The notes below the pieces were generated by a model. The model did no database searches. It had not been told where the DNA came from and saw only the letters and a list, made by a program, of their open reading frames with translations. A stretch of DNA of 64,000 nucleotides, from the NCBI GenBank assembly GCA_024509875.1, contig JAMPIV010018971.1, positions 791,361 to 855,360 on the forward strand, in the 5' to 3' direction. The stretch is from Oreohelix idahoensis (taxonomy: Eukaryota; Mollusca; Gastropoda; Stylommatophora; Oreohelicidae). This document shows, piece after piece, positions 33,310 to 43,895 of this stretch (position 1 is the first letter of the stretch; every line of letters begins with the position of its first letter). Position numbers and translations under genes: made by a program.

Positions 33310-34998
33310 TTATTCAGTCGCTGTTCGAGCTCTCTTTGCTTGCTTCTTGTAGTCAATCGATGAGGTGTCTCTTGTCACAGTCCAACAGTAATCAGCAAGC
33401 ATTGAAGGGCTCCTATTGCCTTGATACCTTGTCTCCATAGCAGCAATGTCCTGGTGAAATCGTTCACCATGCTCATCACTGACCGCTCCACAGTTTGACG
33501 TAAAGAAATCCAGATGAGAATCCAGAAAATGAATTTTCAAAGACACGTTGCAGCCAAGACTCTTATACTTCAGAAGGAGATTTTCTACATTTTCATTGTA
33601 ATTATCAGATGTGTTGTTTCCAAGAAAATTGTCCACCACTGACTTAAATACTAGCCATGCTGCTTTTTCCTTGCCATGCAACACGCAAAGAAACTCGTCA
33701 TCATGAAGAAGTTTTCGAATTTGCGGACCAACAAATACTCCCTCTCTTATTTTAGCTTCACTCAGTCTTGGAAATTTTCTGATGAGGTATTTGAAAGCCT
33801 CATCTGTTTTCTCCATTACCTTGACAAAGTTTTTCATGAGACCCAGCTTAATGTGCAAGGGTGGCAACAAAATCTTGCTGGCGTCGACAAGTGCTGGGTT
33901 CTCAACGTTCTTACTGCCATGCTGCAATGTCTGCCTGATTGGCCAATGTCTTCTGATGTATTGGTCACTTCGTGCACGGCTATCCCATTCACAGAGAAAG
34001 CAACAGTACTTGGTGTATCCACCCTGTAGTCCAAGCAAAAGAGCGACCACTTTTAAGTCACAGCAAAGTGACCAATGATTATGATCGTAGTTTATACACT
34101 TCAAAAGCTGCTTAATGTTTTCATTAGTTTCTTTCATATGAACTGCGCGACCAACTGGAATTGACGGTAACACATTACCATTATTCAACAAAACAGCTTT
34201 AAGACTCGTCTTGGATGAATCAATGAAAAGCCTCCACTCTTCCGGTATGTAATTGATTTTGAGGGCTGCCATTAAACCAGAAATGTTGTGGCACGCAGAA
34301 AGGTCACCCTCTTTGAAAAAGAATGTAATAAGCGGCTTCTGGCGTTTCTTATACACAGAAATTGTAACATCTTCTGCCAGGAGATTCCACTGTTGCAATC
34401 TGGAACCCAAAAGCTCCGCCTTATTCTTCGGTAAATTCAGATCTCTTACAAGATCATTCAGTTCACCTTGGGTTATTAAGTGTGGTTTAGTGGATGTAGT
34501 TTGCTCAAAATCTGGGTCGCTTGAGGTTGATGGTTCAGGACCACCAATGTCCTCTTCTTCATCAGTGGAAGCAGCTGAAAATGATTCTGGCGCTTTGGGA
34601 ACTGGTAGGTCATCGCCATGTGGTACCGGACGTATTGCAGAGGGGATGTTTGGATATTCCAGAGTCCATTTTTTCTTCTTTGATATACCTTTCCCAATTG
34701 GAGGGACCATGCAAAAGTAACAGTTGTTGAGATGATCAGTGGGCTCTCTCCAAATCATTGGGACTGCAAAAGGCATAGCTTGCCTTTTGCCAGTCAACCA
34801 CAGTTTAAGATGTGCTGCACATGTATTGCAGCATATGTGTGGCGCCCAGCTCTTATCTTGATCTCCTATTCTGCAGCCAAAATACAAACTTTACGCCTTT
34901 TTAATCACTTTAGTTATATTTCGTTTTTGTGATACAAATGTCACCTCACTACATATATATCAGAAAATATTAGCACTGTTCACACATGTCCTAGGCAT
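33310..34998 (-). pseudogene. Uncharacterised Cys-rich DDE-like (putative transposase) protein
   Basis: Read from ATG 34998, the frame is 563 codons long to the stop at 33310. It has two early stops: TGA at 34960-34962, where the relative at 52552 has Cys, and TAA at 34891-34893, where it has Tyr. The last 525 codons are open, starting from TTG rather than ATG. The N-terminus is Cys-rich (YFGC, then ICCNTC, then NCYFC), resembling a ZAD-like zinc-binding module. An acidic Ser-rich linker follows. The C-terminal half has candidate RNase H-fold acids: D223 in LFIDSSKTSLKAVLL, D277 in LCCDLKVVALL, and E475 in HGERFHQD (numbered from the TTG). A C-x-x-C (296-299) lies after the second Asp. I know this as a widespread multicopy arthropod protein without assigned function. 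The transposase role is inferred from the surrounding TIRs. Confidence 0.7.
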
Positions 34999-35199
34999 TT
35001 ATAACTATGATACTTTTGACAAGGACAAATGCACTAACTAATGGCAAAATTTTGTCAGAGATAAGATATTTATACACAAAGGGGATAGGTAGGATTGCAT
35101 CATCAACTTATAGTTACATCTTTATTGGTCATTAGAAAAGATTATGCAATCGCCCACAACAGTTGCGTCATATATATAAATTGACCGTAATTAAATAAA

Positions 35200-35326
35200 C
35201 TAGTAGCATATATCTTGAAAACTAGAGCCAATCAACATTTTTTAATGTCATTTTCGTTTTCAGCACACCAAAATTAGTTAAGATCAGCTATTTTCATTTC
35301 TGGTACATTTTGGTTGTTGACTAGTG
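35200..35326. repeat. Right terminal inverted repeat
   Basis: Read inward on the minus strand it begins CACTAGTCAACAACC, then ATGTACCAGAAATG, then ATTTTGGTGTGCTGAAAAC and GATTGGCTCTAG, matching the left end block by block. It is followed outside by TAA. Confidence 0.78.
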
Positions 35327-35429
35327 TAATTGTCCTTTGCTGGGAAGATAGCACGAAGAGAACCTTTTTTGTGTGAGCCCCTCTCCTCCATATTTCCACA
35401 TTTATCCATCTATCTCCCCCTGGAATTCT

Positions 35430-36117
35430 TAGTGTAAGATAAGCAGAGATAGACCAAAAAACACATGGAGAAGAGATAGACCAAAAAACACATGGAGAAG
35501 AGATAGACCAGAAAACACATGGAGAAGAGATAGACCAGAAAACACATGGAGAAGAGATAGACCAGAAAACACACGGAGAAGAGATAGACCAAAAGACACA
35601 TGGAGAAAAAATAGACCAAAAAACACATGGAGAAGAGATATACCAAAAAACACATGGAGAAGAGATAGACCAAAAACACATAGATAAGAGATACATCACA
35701 AAACACATGGAGAAGAAATTGACCAAAAAACACATGGAGCAGAGATAGACCAAAAAACACATGGAGAAAAGATATACCAAAAACACATGGAGAAGAGATA
35801 GACCAAAAACACATGGAGAAGAGATAGACCAGAAAATACATAAAGAGATACACCACAAAACATATGGAGAAGAAATTGACCAAAAAACACATGGAGCAGA
35901 GATAGATAAAAAACACATGAAGCAGAGATAGACCAGAAGACACATGGAGCAGATATAGATCCAAAAACACATGGAGCAGAGATAGATCAGAAAACACATG
36001 GCGAAGAGACAGACAAAAAATATATGGAGAAGAGATAGACCAAAAAGCGCATGAAGAAGAGATAAACCAAAAAACACATGGAGAAGAGATAGACCAAAAA
36101 ACACATGGAGAAGAGAA
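35430..36117 (+). repeat. 27-bp minisatellite derived from a LINE C-terminus
   Basis: About 25 copies of a 27-bp unit that reads RRDRPKNTW in one plus-strand frame. The LINE fragment at 739-1043 has RGRSRPRSTWRRE at the matching place, and the array is followed by the remaining LINE tail (36118-36215). Units vary by single bases and some lack one A, so the frame drifts. The long minus-strand frames rich in Phe, Cys, Ser and Leu across this array resemble membrane protein but are artefacts of the repeat. Confidence 0.88.
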
Positions 36118-36215
36118 CATTAGATATCAATGAAAATGTTAAGGAAGATATGGGAAAGACCTTAGCTGATAGCACGCGACAATAGGACTTAGCATACGTT
36201 TGTTGAACGCTGAAG
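36118..36215 (+). pseudogene. LINE pol 3' end downstream of the minisatellite
   Basis: The order AAAATGTTAAGGAAGATATGG, then GACCTTAGCTGA, GCACGCGACAATAGGACTT and TTTGTTGAA aligns with the tails of the LINE fragments at 739-1043 and 45738-46320. It encodes a degenerate version of the same LExxA.DRR.W..FVE end, with stops. Confidence 0.65.
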
Positions 36216-37059
36216 AAGAAGAATGGTCCCCTTGTGAGGCACACTCCATAGGTTAACAATCGCCATTATATATTGATGTAAACATGAGATACTGTGCTAA
36301 CTGCTGAAGGGAGAAAAGAGAGACACATCCGATCTGGCCCAGGGCAACCAACAAGCTTAAATGTGGCCCTGGTGGGAGAGGTAACTTAAACACCACTATT
36401 TTGTTTCAATAAACATTGTGCTGATATAACTGAAACTTAATAGTATGGGGAACGGGATATGTTGGAAATATAAACAAATTATGAACAAGTATGATAAAAT
36501 GCCGGCGGCACCAGATATTTGTGTAAGCAAATCTGGCCTGCGTAAACCGGATAACGATAACTATAGGGTTAATGGTGCATAATTCACAAGGTTTCCTTCA
36601 AGCAAGCATTGGGCGTAACATTTCGTTTAACTGCTGATGTGCTGGGTAGCTGACAGACTTCTGAATTTGCTACACGGTTTTCAGACTGTAAGTGGATGTA
36701 ACGGTGGTTCTCTGTTTAATAGAGAAAATATAAAAAAAAAATATATGAAAGAATAGATTCAAATTATTTGTTTCAAACCTGCATAAACAAGTACAGATCT
36801 TGACTGCTTTGCGGCTTTCAATTCAGTCCACGTTTTGCAAAATTCGATCTTCACATTCTGGATATGTCTTCTTCTTAGTCATTATCTCTTGTACCGTTTG
36901 TTGTAGAGGTTTCCCCAGAGAGCACAATAATTTGGTTGAACATGCCATCATTTGTTAAGATTCTTGTGATATGTCGTACCACCTCTATTCATGTGTCATG
37001 TTGATATTGCATATTGCTATCTGTTTTTTGTTATTTGGGTTAATTCTTTATTAAAAGAG

Positions 37060-37097
<38 letters not shown>

Positions 37098-37172
37098 AAT
37101 AAAATATTAATTGCCCCTTCAGTCATAACTGACTATAGGAATGCTCCCCTGAGGTGAGAGCCCTCAGCTGCT

Positions 37173-37212
<40 letters not shown>

Positions 37213-37239
37213 AACACAAGATCCTTGTTATCTGACGAA
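36216..37239. other. Unassigned DNA with two (TA)n tracts
   Basis: No gene was recognised. TA microsatellites lie at about 37062-37095 and 37175-37211. About 80 bp between them could be an inserted or duplicated unit, but nothing identifies it. Confidence 0.45.
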
Positions 37240-37507
37240 ATCCGGAAGTTCATGGGGCTATATAACAAGTGGTGTCGATTTATGGAATCATCGACATTAA
37301 CTAAACGATACATTTTTATTTTGTCAGCCCTAGAAGCTTAGTCTGAAACAATGGTCAATGAGATCATTATAACAAACAAGATGTAATGAATCTTCAACTC
37401 AAATATCGTATCAGTTCTACTGTATGACTCTGTAACATGAAGAGCAACAAAAACAACACCCAATAAGTAACTGACTTTCATAAATGGGTAATTGCGTTGA
37501 ACCGAAG
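37240..37507 (+). pseudogene. LINE pol fragment, left of element C
   Basis: Near 37410-37507 a frame reads V-L-L-Y-D-S, then T-W-R-A-T-K-T, which is the segment lying upstream of the I-E-W-F-D-K-L-T region in this LINE group. The continuation is found at 45738, on the other side of element C, with the CGAAG duplication at the joint. Several stops show it is dead. The upstream limit is uncertain. Confidence 0.6.
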
Positions 37508-38444
37508 TGTTAAGGTACTGTCCGCCCGTTCGTTTATTCCCGTGTATTAAAAGAGTTTGTCTGCATTTGATATATGTATACCATTATTATTCCCATATGT
37601 GTCTATATGAATGTTAAAACATTGGTATACAACAAAAATGTCACGCGAATGTTTTATTCGTGGGTATGCCAAAAACTGCACTGTATCGTCCCTGTATTAT
37701 TTATGCAGTGTTCTCTCACAAGAGATCACGAATTAGTAATGTCTCAGATATGCCCAACAGCTCAAATATAACCAGGTAAGAAGCCAATGCTGTTCCGGTA
37801 ACATAACAACACAGTTTATTGAAAACTTATGATCCATGAGACATGATGAACCGTCCTTAGTTAATGTCATTCTGTCTATTCGTAACATAGTGTTAAACTC
37901 CTTGACGGTAATACATTGTTGCTTATTAGTCCCAATACTTCTATACATCTCTATGTATTGATTATATCCGTGCCCTTCTCCCGTACCTTCTTTTCAAACT
38001 CATATAACTTCATAGACATGAATTTCCCAAAATTCAGCACACATTAGCGACAAAGCAGGATTTTTTTAGACTCCGATTTTTACGGTATATAGACCTGCCC
38101 GTCTACCAAATGTATAAGCATCAAATTATACCTGATTCACAGTACTCATCCTGTTATGCACTCCTATGCATGGCACGAATCAATATACCCTTTTTTCACG
38201 GGTTTTCAAGCAAACCAGCAAACACAAGGCTGTTCACGTCTTGTTTTTATTTGGGATCCATTTTTGTTCTCTACGTCATTGTTTCAAGACCCAAAAAAAC
38301 TCCTACGTCATCCGTTTTTTTACTGCGCGCAATAATACTGCACCTAAGTGTACTATTCACATATCTTCAAATATTTTCACCAAACTCAACTCAGCGCTCT
38401 TTGATGCGCAACAACAGAAATGTTGTAAAAAACCAAACGCAACA
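37508..38444 (-). repeat. 3' LTR of element C
   Basis: 937 bp, nearly identical to 44802-45737. On the element's strand the ends are TGTTGCG and CCTTAACA. Confidence 0.95.
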
Positions 38445-38462
38445 ATTACCTCCTACCACCGT
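38445..38462 (-). other. Polypurine tract of element C
   Basis: On the minus strand, ACGGTGGTAGGAGGTAAT directly precedes the 3' LTR. It resembles the tract of element D. Confidence 0.7.
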
Positions 38463-39122
38463 TAAGAAAAAAGACACGTAGTTTCTTTTTTCTTCAAAAA
38501 AATGTACCACTTAAGGTAATTTAAAAAAAAAAAAATACCAACATAATACTATCCTAAGTCTCAGTAAGTCTAAGTCAGCTAATGTCTCATAACATAATTA
38601 GTCAGTCGTCGATGAGATGAAACGGTGATAAACAAGTCATATAATCTACTGCCTTATGAATAAAATCCAAGTAGGAAGTAATAAATAATATTACTAAATT
38701 ACAACAAATTACGCGGAATCAACACCGCACTCTATTACCTCTAGTATCAATAATACTAGAACCAAAACTTATATAATATGGTTATATTTAATAGGATTAC
38801 CTACCCATCGGAAAATGATTGCAATAATGTGTACCTCCACAATACAGAGTACACTGCAAATCTCATACATATTTATTCCTGATCCAGCCCCCAAAAAATA
38901 GCAAATACATGCATAAATTGGTCCCAAATTACCTATTTCAATGCCCCTAGGAACCTCTATAATATACACGCAAAGATTTATAGCTAAAGAATATCATTGC
39001 CGTACAGTCATATTATAGTACACTGTATGTGCACCTTACACCATACACACCAAATTGTGTTCCGGATAAAACTAATAAAAATTCAATGTCCCAATTATAT
39101 CACCACTACTGTTGACCATGAA
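38463..39122 (-). other. 3' untranslated region of element C
   Basis: About 660 bp between the RNase H stop and the polypurine tract. It is AT-rich. No envelope-like frame, signal peptide or membrane segment was found. Confidence 0.7.
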
Positions 39123-40193
39123 CTAACTGTCATTAAAAACTTGTGTACTGTCTTTCTGGGGGCACCTCGACAGTACGTCTGCAACCACATTGTCGGACCC
39201 TCGAATTGCTTGAATAGTATAATTATACGGCTGCATCAGGATCGAATAACGGGCTGCTCGGGCGCATTTATGGTTCTTCGTCTTTAAATACGCCAAAGCC
39301 TTCTGGTCTGACTGTATTACGAAAGGTACACCTAACAGATACTTCTCTAATTTGGTTACTGCCCAGATCGCAGCGAGAAGTTCCTTTTCCAACACCGAAT
39401 AATTCATTTACGCCTTGTTTAACTTTCTCGAAATGTACGTGATCGGATGCAGATGTCCATCAAATTGTTGAAGCAACACAGCACCAACGCCCTTGGACGA
39501 AGCGTCTGTTCGAAGAGTATAAAGATTATTAAGCCTGGGTAGTTTTAAAATCGGTGGGGATGAAAATAAATCCTTAATTTTAAGAAAAGCAGCATTGCAT
39601 TCTGGAGTCCACCTAATTACATTAGGAGCCCCTTTCCTAAGTAGAGTGGACAGATCTGATGTAATTGAAGATAGGTTAGGAATAAATTTACCATAATATT
39701 GCACTAGTCCTAACACACTCCGGACTTGTTTTTTTTTTGTCCTAGGAATGGAAAGATTTAGAATCTTGGAAACATTCTGCTCCAAAGTTTGAAGATTCCC
39801 ATGACCAATCCTATGACCTAAAAAAGTAATCTCAGAGAATCCAATATACACCTTAGATGGTCTAGCAGATAACCCAGCAGATCTGAGCGTGGATAATAGA
39901 GAGTGTAAACCGTGAAAATGTTCTTCCCAACTGTTGCTAAACAAACAAATATCATCTATGTACGAGATTATATCTTGTCTATGCGAGAAGAGAATTCTCA
40001 TCATTCTAGTGAACGTAGCAGGTGCGTTCATCAGTCCAAAACACATAAAATTGAACTGGAACAACCCTCTGGGAGTAGCAAAAGCCGTAAAATGTTTACA
40101 TCTTTCCTCCAACGGAACCTGCCAATAACCTTTTGACAGATCGAACTTACTGAAATATACTGCATCTGCTAATTTTGGTAAAAGATCATCCAA
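39123..40193 (-). pseudogene. pol: Element C reverse transcriptase and RNase H
   Basis: From 40193 down, RT motifs follow in order: F-D-L-S-K-G-Y-W-Q-V-P, F-G-L-M-N-A-P-A-T-F, and the catalytic Y-I-D-D (DD codons at 39951-39956). RNase H starts with LRTDASSKGVGA near 39510. A TAA at about 39408-39410 replaces the Glu codon of the relatives, just before M-N-Y-S-V-L-E-K-E-L. The frame then continues to 39123 through IWAVTKLEKYLLG and ends with DVLSRCP. One extra Lys codon occurs at a T run near 39730. The RT block lies downstream of integrase. The ORF break at the beginning of this segment is a homopolymer shift (about 40270), so the RT is split from its own N-terminal motifs. Confidence 0.88.
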
Positions 40194-40231
40194 TAATGGT
40201 AACGGTTCGGCGTCAAAAATTGTGACCTGAT

Positions 40232-40981
40232 TTAATTTTCTAAAATCAATGCAGAGCCGAATGTTATTGTCTTTTTTTTTCTTATTACAACCATGGGAAA
40301 AGCAAAATTACTTTGAGAAGAACTGATTATACCTAATTGCAGCATGTCATCTATTTCTTTGTTTACTTTGTCTTGAAAGTGTAATGGTATCGGGTATGGA
40401 CGCACTCTAATAGCATTTTCATCATTTAAAATGATGTCATGTGTGATGACATTTGTTTTACCTGGTATATCTGTAAGTACATCATGAAACGAATGTAATA
40501 ATTCGGATACATGTGTTTTGTTCTCAAGTGTAAAATTCGGACAGATTGTCACATCCTCCCAAGTTTCGGTAGATTGAACCGGTAGACTAGGAAACGTCAT
40601 TGATACAGCTGGGAAAAAAGATTCTTCTTCCTGAATCACTGATAAAGACGCCCAGCTCATTGGATGTGAACCTACATTATCAACCGCGTGAAAGACTGCC
40701 TGAAGATGTTCAGGTCTTGAGTGAAACTCTTTCAACATGTTAATGTGAAAAATCTTTCTTTGTCCCTTAACATCAAGGACATAATCGACATCTGAAATAC
40801 GTGACAGAATCTTGAATGGACCACACCAAGTTATCAGTAGTCGATTCTGTTTGCTCGGTAAAAGCACGAATGCTTCGTCGCCTGGTACAAGAAGACGAAG
40901 ACGTCTTGAGTGATTCTGTAACATACGAGCTTTTTCTTTAGCTCTTTCCGATGCATCTGTTGCCAGCTGGCATGCATCCAT
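40232..40981 (-). pseudogene. pol: Element C integrase C-terminus and RT N-terminus
   Basis: A 249-codon piece bounded by two frameshifts. It contains the tail of integrase with the GPY/F-type module (W-C-G-P-F near 40825) and the K-I-F-H-I-N-M-L-K-E-F segment. A linker follows, then the first RT motifs up to V-V-I-R-K-K, where a run of nine or ten A (plus-strand T run at 40269-40278) breaks the frame. The module between integrase and RT matches the corresponding parts of elements D and E. Confidence 0.85.
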
Positions 40982-43895
40982 GATTTTTTTTCCTAAGATT
41001 TACAACATACTCGTAAGACGATTGAGTTTCTTGCGACAAGGAAGAATCAATCAACAAGTCTTTGATTAAAGACAATGGACCTCTGGGCTGAGCACCAAAT
41101 ACAAGTTGAAATGGACTGAAACCTGTATGCTCATTCGGTATTTCACGATATGCAAAAAGTACCGCTGGTAAAACTCGGTCCCTCTCTTTAGAAAAATCGA
41201 TTGTAATCTTTCCTAACATCTGTTTTATTGATCGATTTAGACACTCCACCATCCCGTTTGAGGCGGCGTGATATACGGAACTCAGTGATCTGTCTATATA
41301 AAACATTGCCATAACCTCCGTCATTGCACCTGACACAAACTGAGAACCTCTGTCGGACAACAATTTTCTCGGAAATCCGATTCTAGTAAAGATATGAAAC
41401 AAAACATCAGCCACATCCTGCGTAGTAATGTTCTTGAGTGGTATGGCCTCTGGCCAACGCGTGCACAAATCTATACAAGTTAATACATATCTATGTCCTC
41501 TCGATGACATTATAGGAAGTGGGCCAATAATGTCCACTGCCATCTTCTCAAATGGACGCACCGGAATATCGGCTGCTTGAATTGGAGCCAAATGACGTGC
41601 CCCTCTAGACTTCACCTCCTGACAAGTAACACAAGAACGGCAAAACATCGCAATGTCTTTCGACATTCCCGGCCAGAAAAAAGATGCCAGAATTCTAGAT
41701 CTAGTACGAGAGTATCCCATGTGACCTGCACAACGGGAATCGTGAGCATGACTCAAGATATAGGATCTCATTACCTTAGGCACCATGATCTGAGTAGTAA
41801 TATGACAAGATTTACTATCTCTGAATCTTCGCACTAATATGTCATTTACGATAGTATACCATTGTTTGTGAGAAGTATGACCATTTGTATCATCCTGTTG
41901 GACTAAACTAAAAAATTTCTTTAATGAAACATCACTGTTTTGTAAAGTAGAAAAAACTTCCTTGTTGATGTTACTGCGTAACACATCATCATTAACTAGT
42001 GGCACAACATTATGTTGAGACTGCTCCTGTGCTCGAGTAACCACAACATTAGCACTGTGTACGTGTTCTCGTTCCCAATCATGTATTTGCTCAAGAGTAC
42101 ACTCTTTAAAACCGTGAATGCGACCAAGAACTAAATCGCAAACTGGATTCGGCAACAAACATACTTTTATTTGTCCCGTAAAAAATGGCGTCGCGATATG
42201 AACAACCGCAGTTTGAAATTTCTCAATTCTACCACCAAACGTAATGCACTTAACCCATGTGCCTGTACAAGAAGAAGAATCAACCAAACATTGTCGCACA
42301 CCTACCGTCGTGCAACCTGAATCCTTTAATAAAGTTACTGGCATGCCATTAAGTAAGCCCTTGTAAAAATCTAAAGACCCGGTTCCTTCATGAGCTGACA
42401 TTGCAGGTAACGCCGGCAATGGGTGTCCACATCTCAGTCTGGATACCACGTCAGGCTGAAATAGATTCTTGCACTCAAAACATTCTTCCGCATTACCAAA
42501 GTCAAATGAACAGCAAGCATTTGCTTGACTAACAGCGTTGTTATTATTATTTGTAACATCATTTTCTGCTCTCTGTACCGAATTTCCATGATGAGCAGAC
42601 CGATGCGAACTATTTGAACGAAATGCACTGCCATTATCTTGATTATTGCCATAAAAATTTCTTCTGTAATTCTGAGAATAACTAGATCTATTATTAATAT
42701 TACCATGTTGATTATTTAGTTGCCCATTTCCTCTCTCTCTGTGTCCAAAATAAGCGTGATGACCATTATCAGGTCGTTTATTTCTCCATCTTCGGAACTC
42801 TGGTGATTTATTTCTATTTCCATCTTCAAAATGAGAAAAATTTCGTTGATAATTATTATTTCGATCTGAACTGGCACTTCTATTACGAAACCTATCTCTG
42901 TCACCACCATTCGATCTAAATTTTCCCTGTCTGTTATTTACAGTAGCAACACCCGCTGACTGTAACGATTCATGTAGTTTAGTATTTCTGACATTCAAGT
43001 TCGGATGAGCAACCGAAAACTGGCGCCCGAGGGACTCAACTTCCGATAACGATTTAGGATTCCGCTCCTGTAAAAATGCCAAAAACTTATCACTTACTGA
43101 GGATAATACCTTATCCCGTAATATTAAATCGGCAGGATCTTCAAAATTCCGTTGTACCTTTTCAAGTTCGATCCAACGATTAAAAGTTAAACGAATATCC
43201 GAAATGAATTGTGAGAACTCTTTTCCTGTTTCCGGCAACAACTCTTTAAAACGCCTTCTATAACCTTCAGCTGTAAGCTGATATTTTTTTAATAGCGTAG
43301 CTCTAGCTTCCTCATAGTTTTGACTATCGCCTTCTAACGAAGCGACTGCACTTAACGCCTCTCCTGATAAAACATTCATTAGTTTGCTACACCACTTACT
43401 TTTATCAATTTTATATTCTGTGCATACCAATTGGAATCTTGACAAGAAGAACGTAATATCGTCGACCCCTGGTTTAAATATTGGCAGATGAATTTTAATG
43501 TCACCTTTCTGCCCATCATTCTGAGTGTGTGATTGACAAGTAGCATTTCCATTTTGCAACTTCTGCCTTTCCATTTCCAATAGCATCATTCTCTCTTCAT
43601 ATTGTCTCCTTTTCTCATTCTCTTCCATCTCCAAGAGTTTAATTCTCTCTTCGTCTTGCCTCCTTTTCTCTTCGTCTTGCCTCCTTTTCTCTTCGTCTTG
43701 CCTCCTTTTTTCATTATCTTCCATTTCCAACCGTTTCATACGTTCCTGGTTGGCTAATTCTCTATCTTTTAATTCCAACTGACGTTTCTCTCTTTCCTGC
43801 GCCTCTTTATATTCTGTTTGAGCAAACTCTTGTAATTTGTCTCCTGATAAACCAAGAATTTTACCCTGTTTAATAAAGTATTCCGCCGTCGACAT
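40938..43895 (-). CDS. gag-pol: Element C gag-protease-integrase polyprotein
   Basis: 985 codons from ATG 43895. An N-terminal region beginning MSTAEYFIKQGK leads into a coiled coil with three tandem R-R-Q-D-E-E-K units (about residues 60-85). The gag core is at about 130-310, followed by an Asn/Arg/Ser-rich basic stretch (about 320-440) in place of a canonical CCHC knuckle. Only CCSFDF...CFEC and a later RCGHPLP are Cys-rich, and their spacing is wrong. The protease-like motif is D-S-G rather than D-T-G (near 42320). Integrase has an HHCC module (HAHDSRCAGHMG, ending SCVTCQE) and a DDE core: AVDIIGP near 41545, LSDRGSQF near 41355, and the Glu in MVECLNRS near 41250. The last 20 or so residues are out of frame because of an A8 run at about 40985. 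Confidence 0.9.
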   Translation of the reverse strand: MSTAEYFIKQGKILGLSGDKLQEFAQTEYKEAQEREKRQLELKDRELANQERMKRLEMEDNEKRRQDEEKRRQDEEKRRQDEERIKLLEMEENEKRRQYEERMMLLEMERQKLQNGNATCQSHTQNDGQKGDIKIHLPIFKPGVDDITFFLSRFQLVCTEYKIDKSKWCSKLMNVLSGEALSAVASLEGDSQNYEEARATLLKKYQLTAEGYRRRFKELLPETGKEFSQFISDIRLTFNRWIELEKVQRNFEDPADLILRDKVLSSVSDKFLAFLQERNPKSLSEVESLGRQFSVAHPNLNVRNTKLHESLQSAGVATVNNRQGKFRSNGGDRDRFRNRSASSDRNNNYQRNFSHFEDGNRNKSPEFRRWRNKRPDNGHHAYFGHRERGNGQLNNQHGNINNRSSYSQNYRRNFYGNNQDNGSAFRSNSSHRSAHHGNSVQRAENDVTNNNNNAVSQANACCSFDFGNAEECFECKNLFQPDVVSRLRCGHPLPALPAMSAHEGTGSLDFYKGLLNGMPVTLLKDSGCTTVGVRQCLVDSSSCTGTWVKCITFGGRIEKFQTAVVHIATPFFTGQIKVCLLPNPVCDLVLGRIHGFKECTLEQIHDWEREHVHSANVVVTRAQEQSQHNVVPLVNDDVLRSNINKEVFSTLQNSDVSLKKFFSLVQQDDTNGHTSHKQWYTIVNDILVRRFRDSKSCHITTQIMVPKVMRSYILSHAHDSRCAGHMGYSRTRSRILASFFWPGMSKDIAMFCRSCVTCQEVKSRGARHLAPIQAADIPVRPFEKMAVDIIGPLPIMSSRGHRYVLTCIDLCTRWPEAIPLKNITTQDVADVLFHIFTRIGFPRKLLSDRGSQFVSGAMTEVMAMFYIDRSLSSVYHAASNGMVECLNRSIKQMLGKITIDFSKERDRVLPAVLFAYREIPNEHTGFSPFQLVFGAQPRGPLSLIKDLLIDSSLSQETQSSYEYVVNLRKKNHGCMPAGNRCIGKS

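Larger units (their letters stand above)
32974..35326 (-). mobile_element. TIR DNA transposon with CACTA-type ends and uncharacterised protein
   Basis: Both ends, read inward, begin with the identical 13 bases CACTAGTCAACAA. They then share GTACCAGAAAT, an ATTTTG...GCTGA block and TTGGCTCT.GTTTT in the same order over about 130 bp, so these are long imperfect terminal inverted repeats. Both ends are flanked by TAA (32971-32973 and 35327-35329), a 3-bp TSD. The single gene lies between them on the minus strand (33310-34998). CACTA termini and a 3-bp TSD are features of EnSpm/CACTA transposons. Whether this protein belongs to that superfamily is not shown by the sequence I can read. The element is 2353 bp. 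Confidence 0.78.

Noticed and set aside
35274..36259. Overlapping 236-276 codon minus-strand frames rich in Phe, Cys, Leu and Ser that look like membrane protein
   Set aside because: They lie opposite the 27-bp minisatellite, and all three frames give similar repeats. The coding history is on the other strand, in the LINE fragment.
38110..38481. 123-codon frame inside the 3' LTR of element C and its twin in the 5' LTR
   Set aside because: The frame is not maintained between the two LTR copies and shows no domain. It lies antisense to the element.
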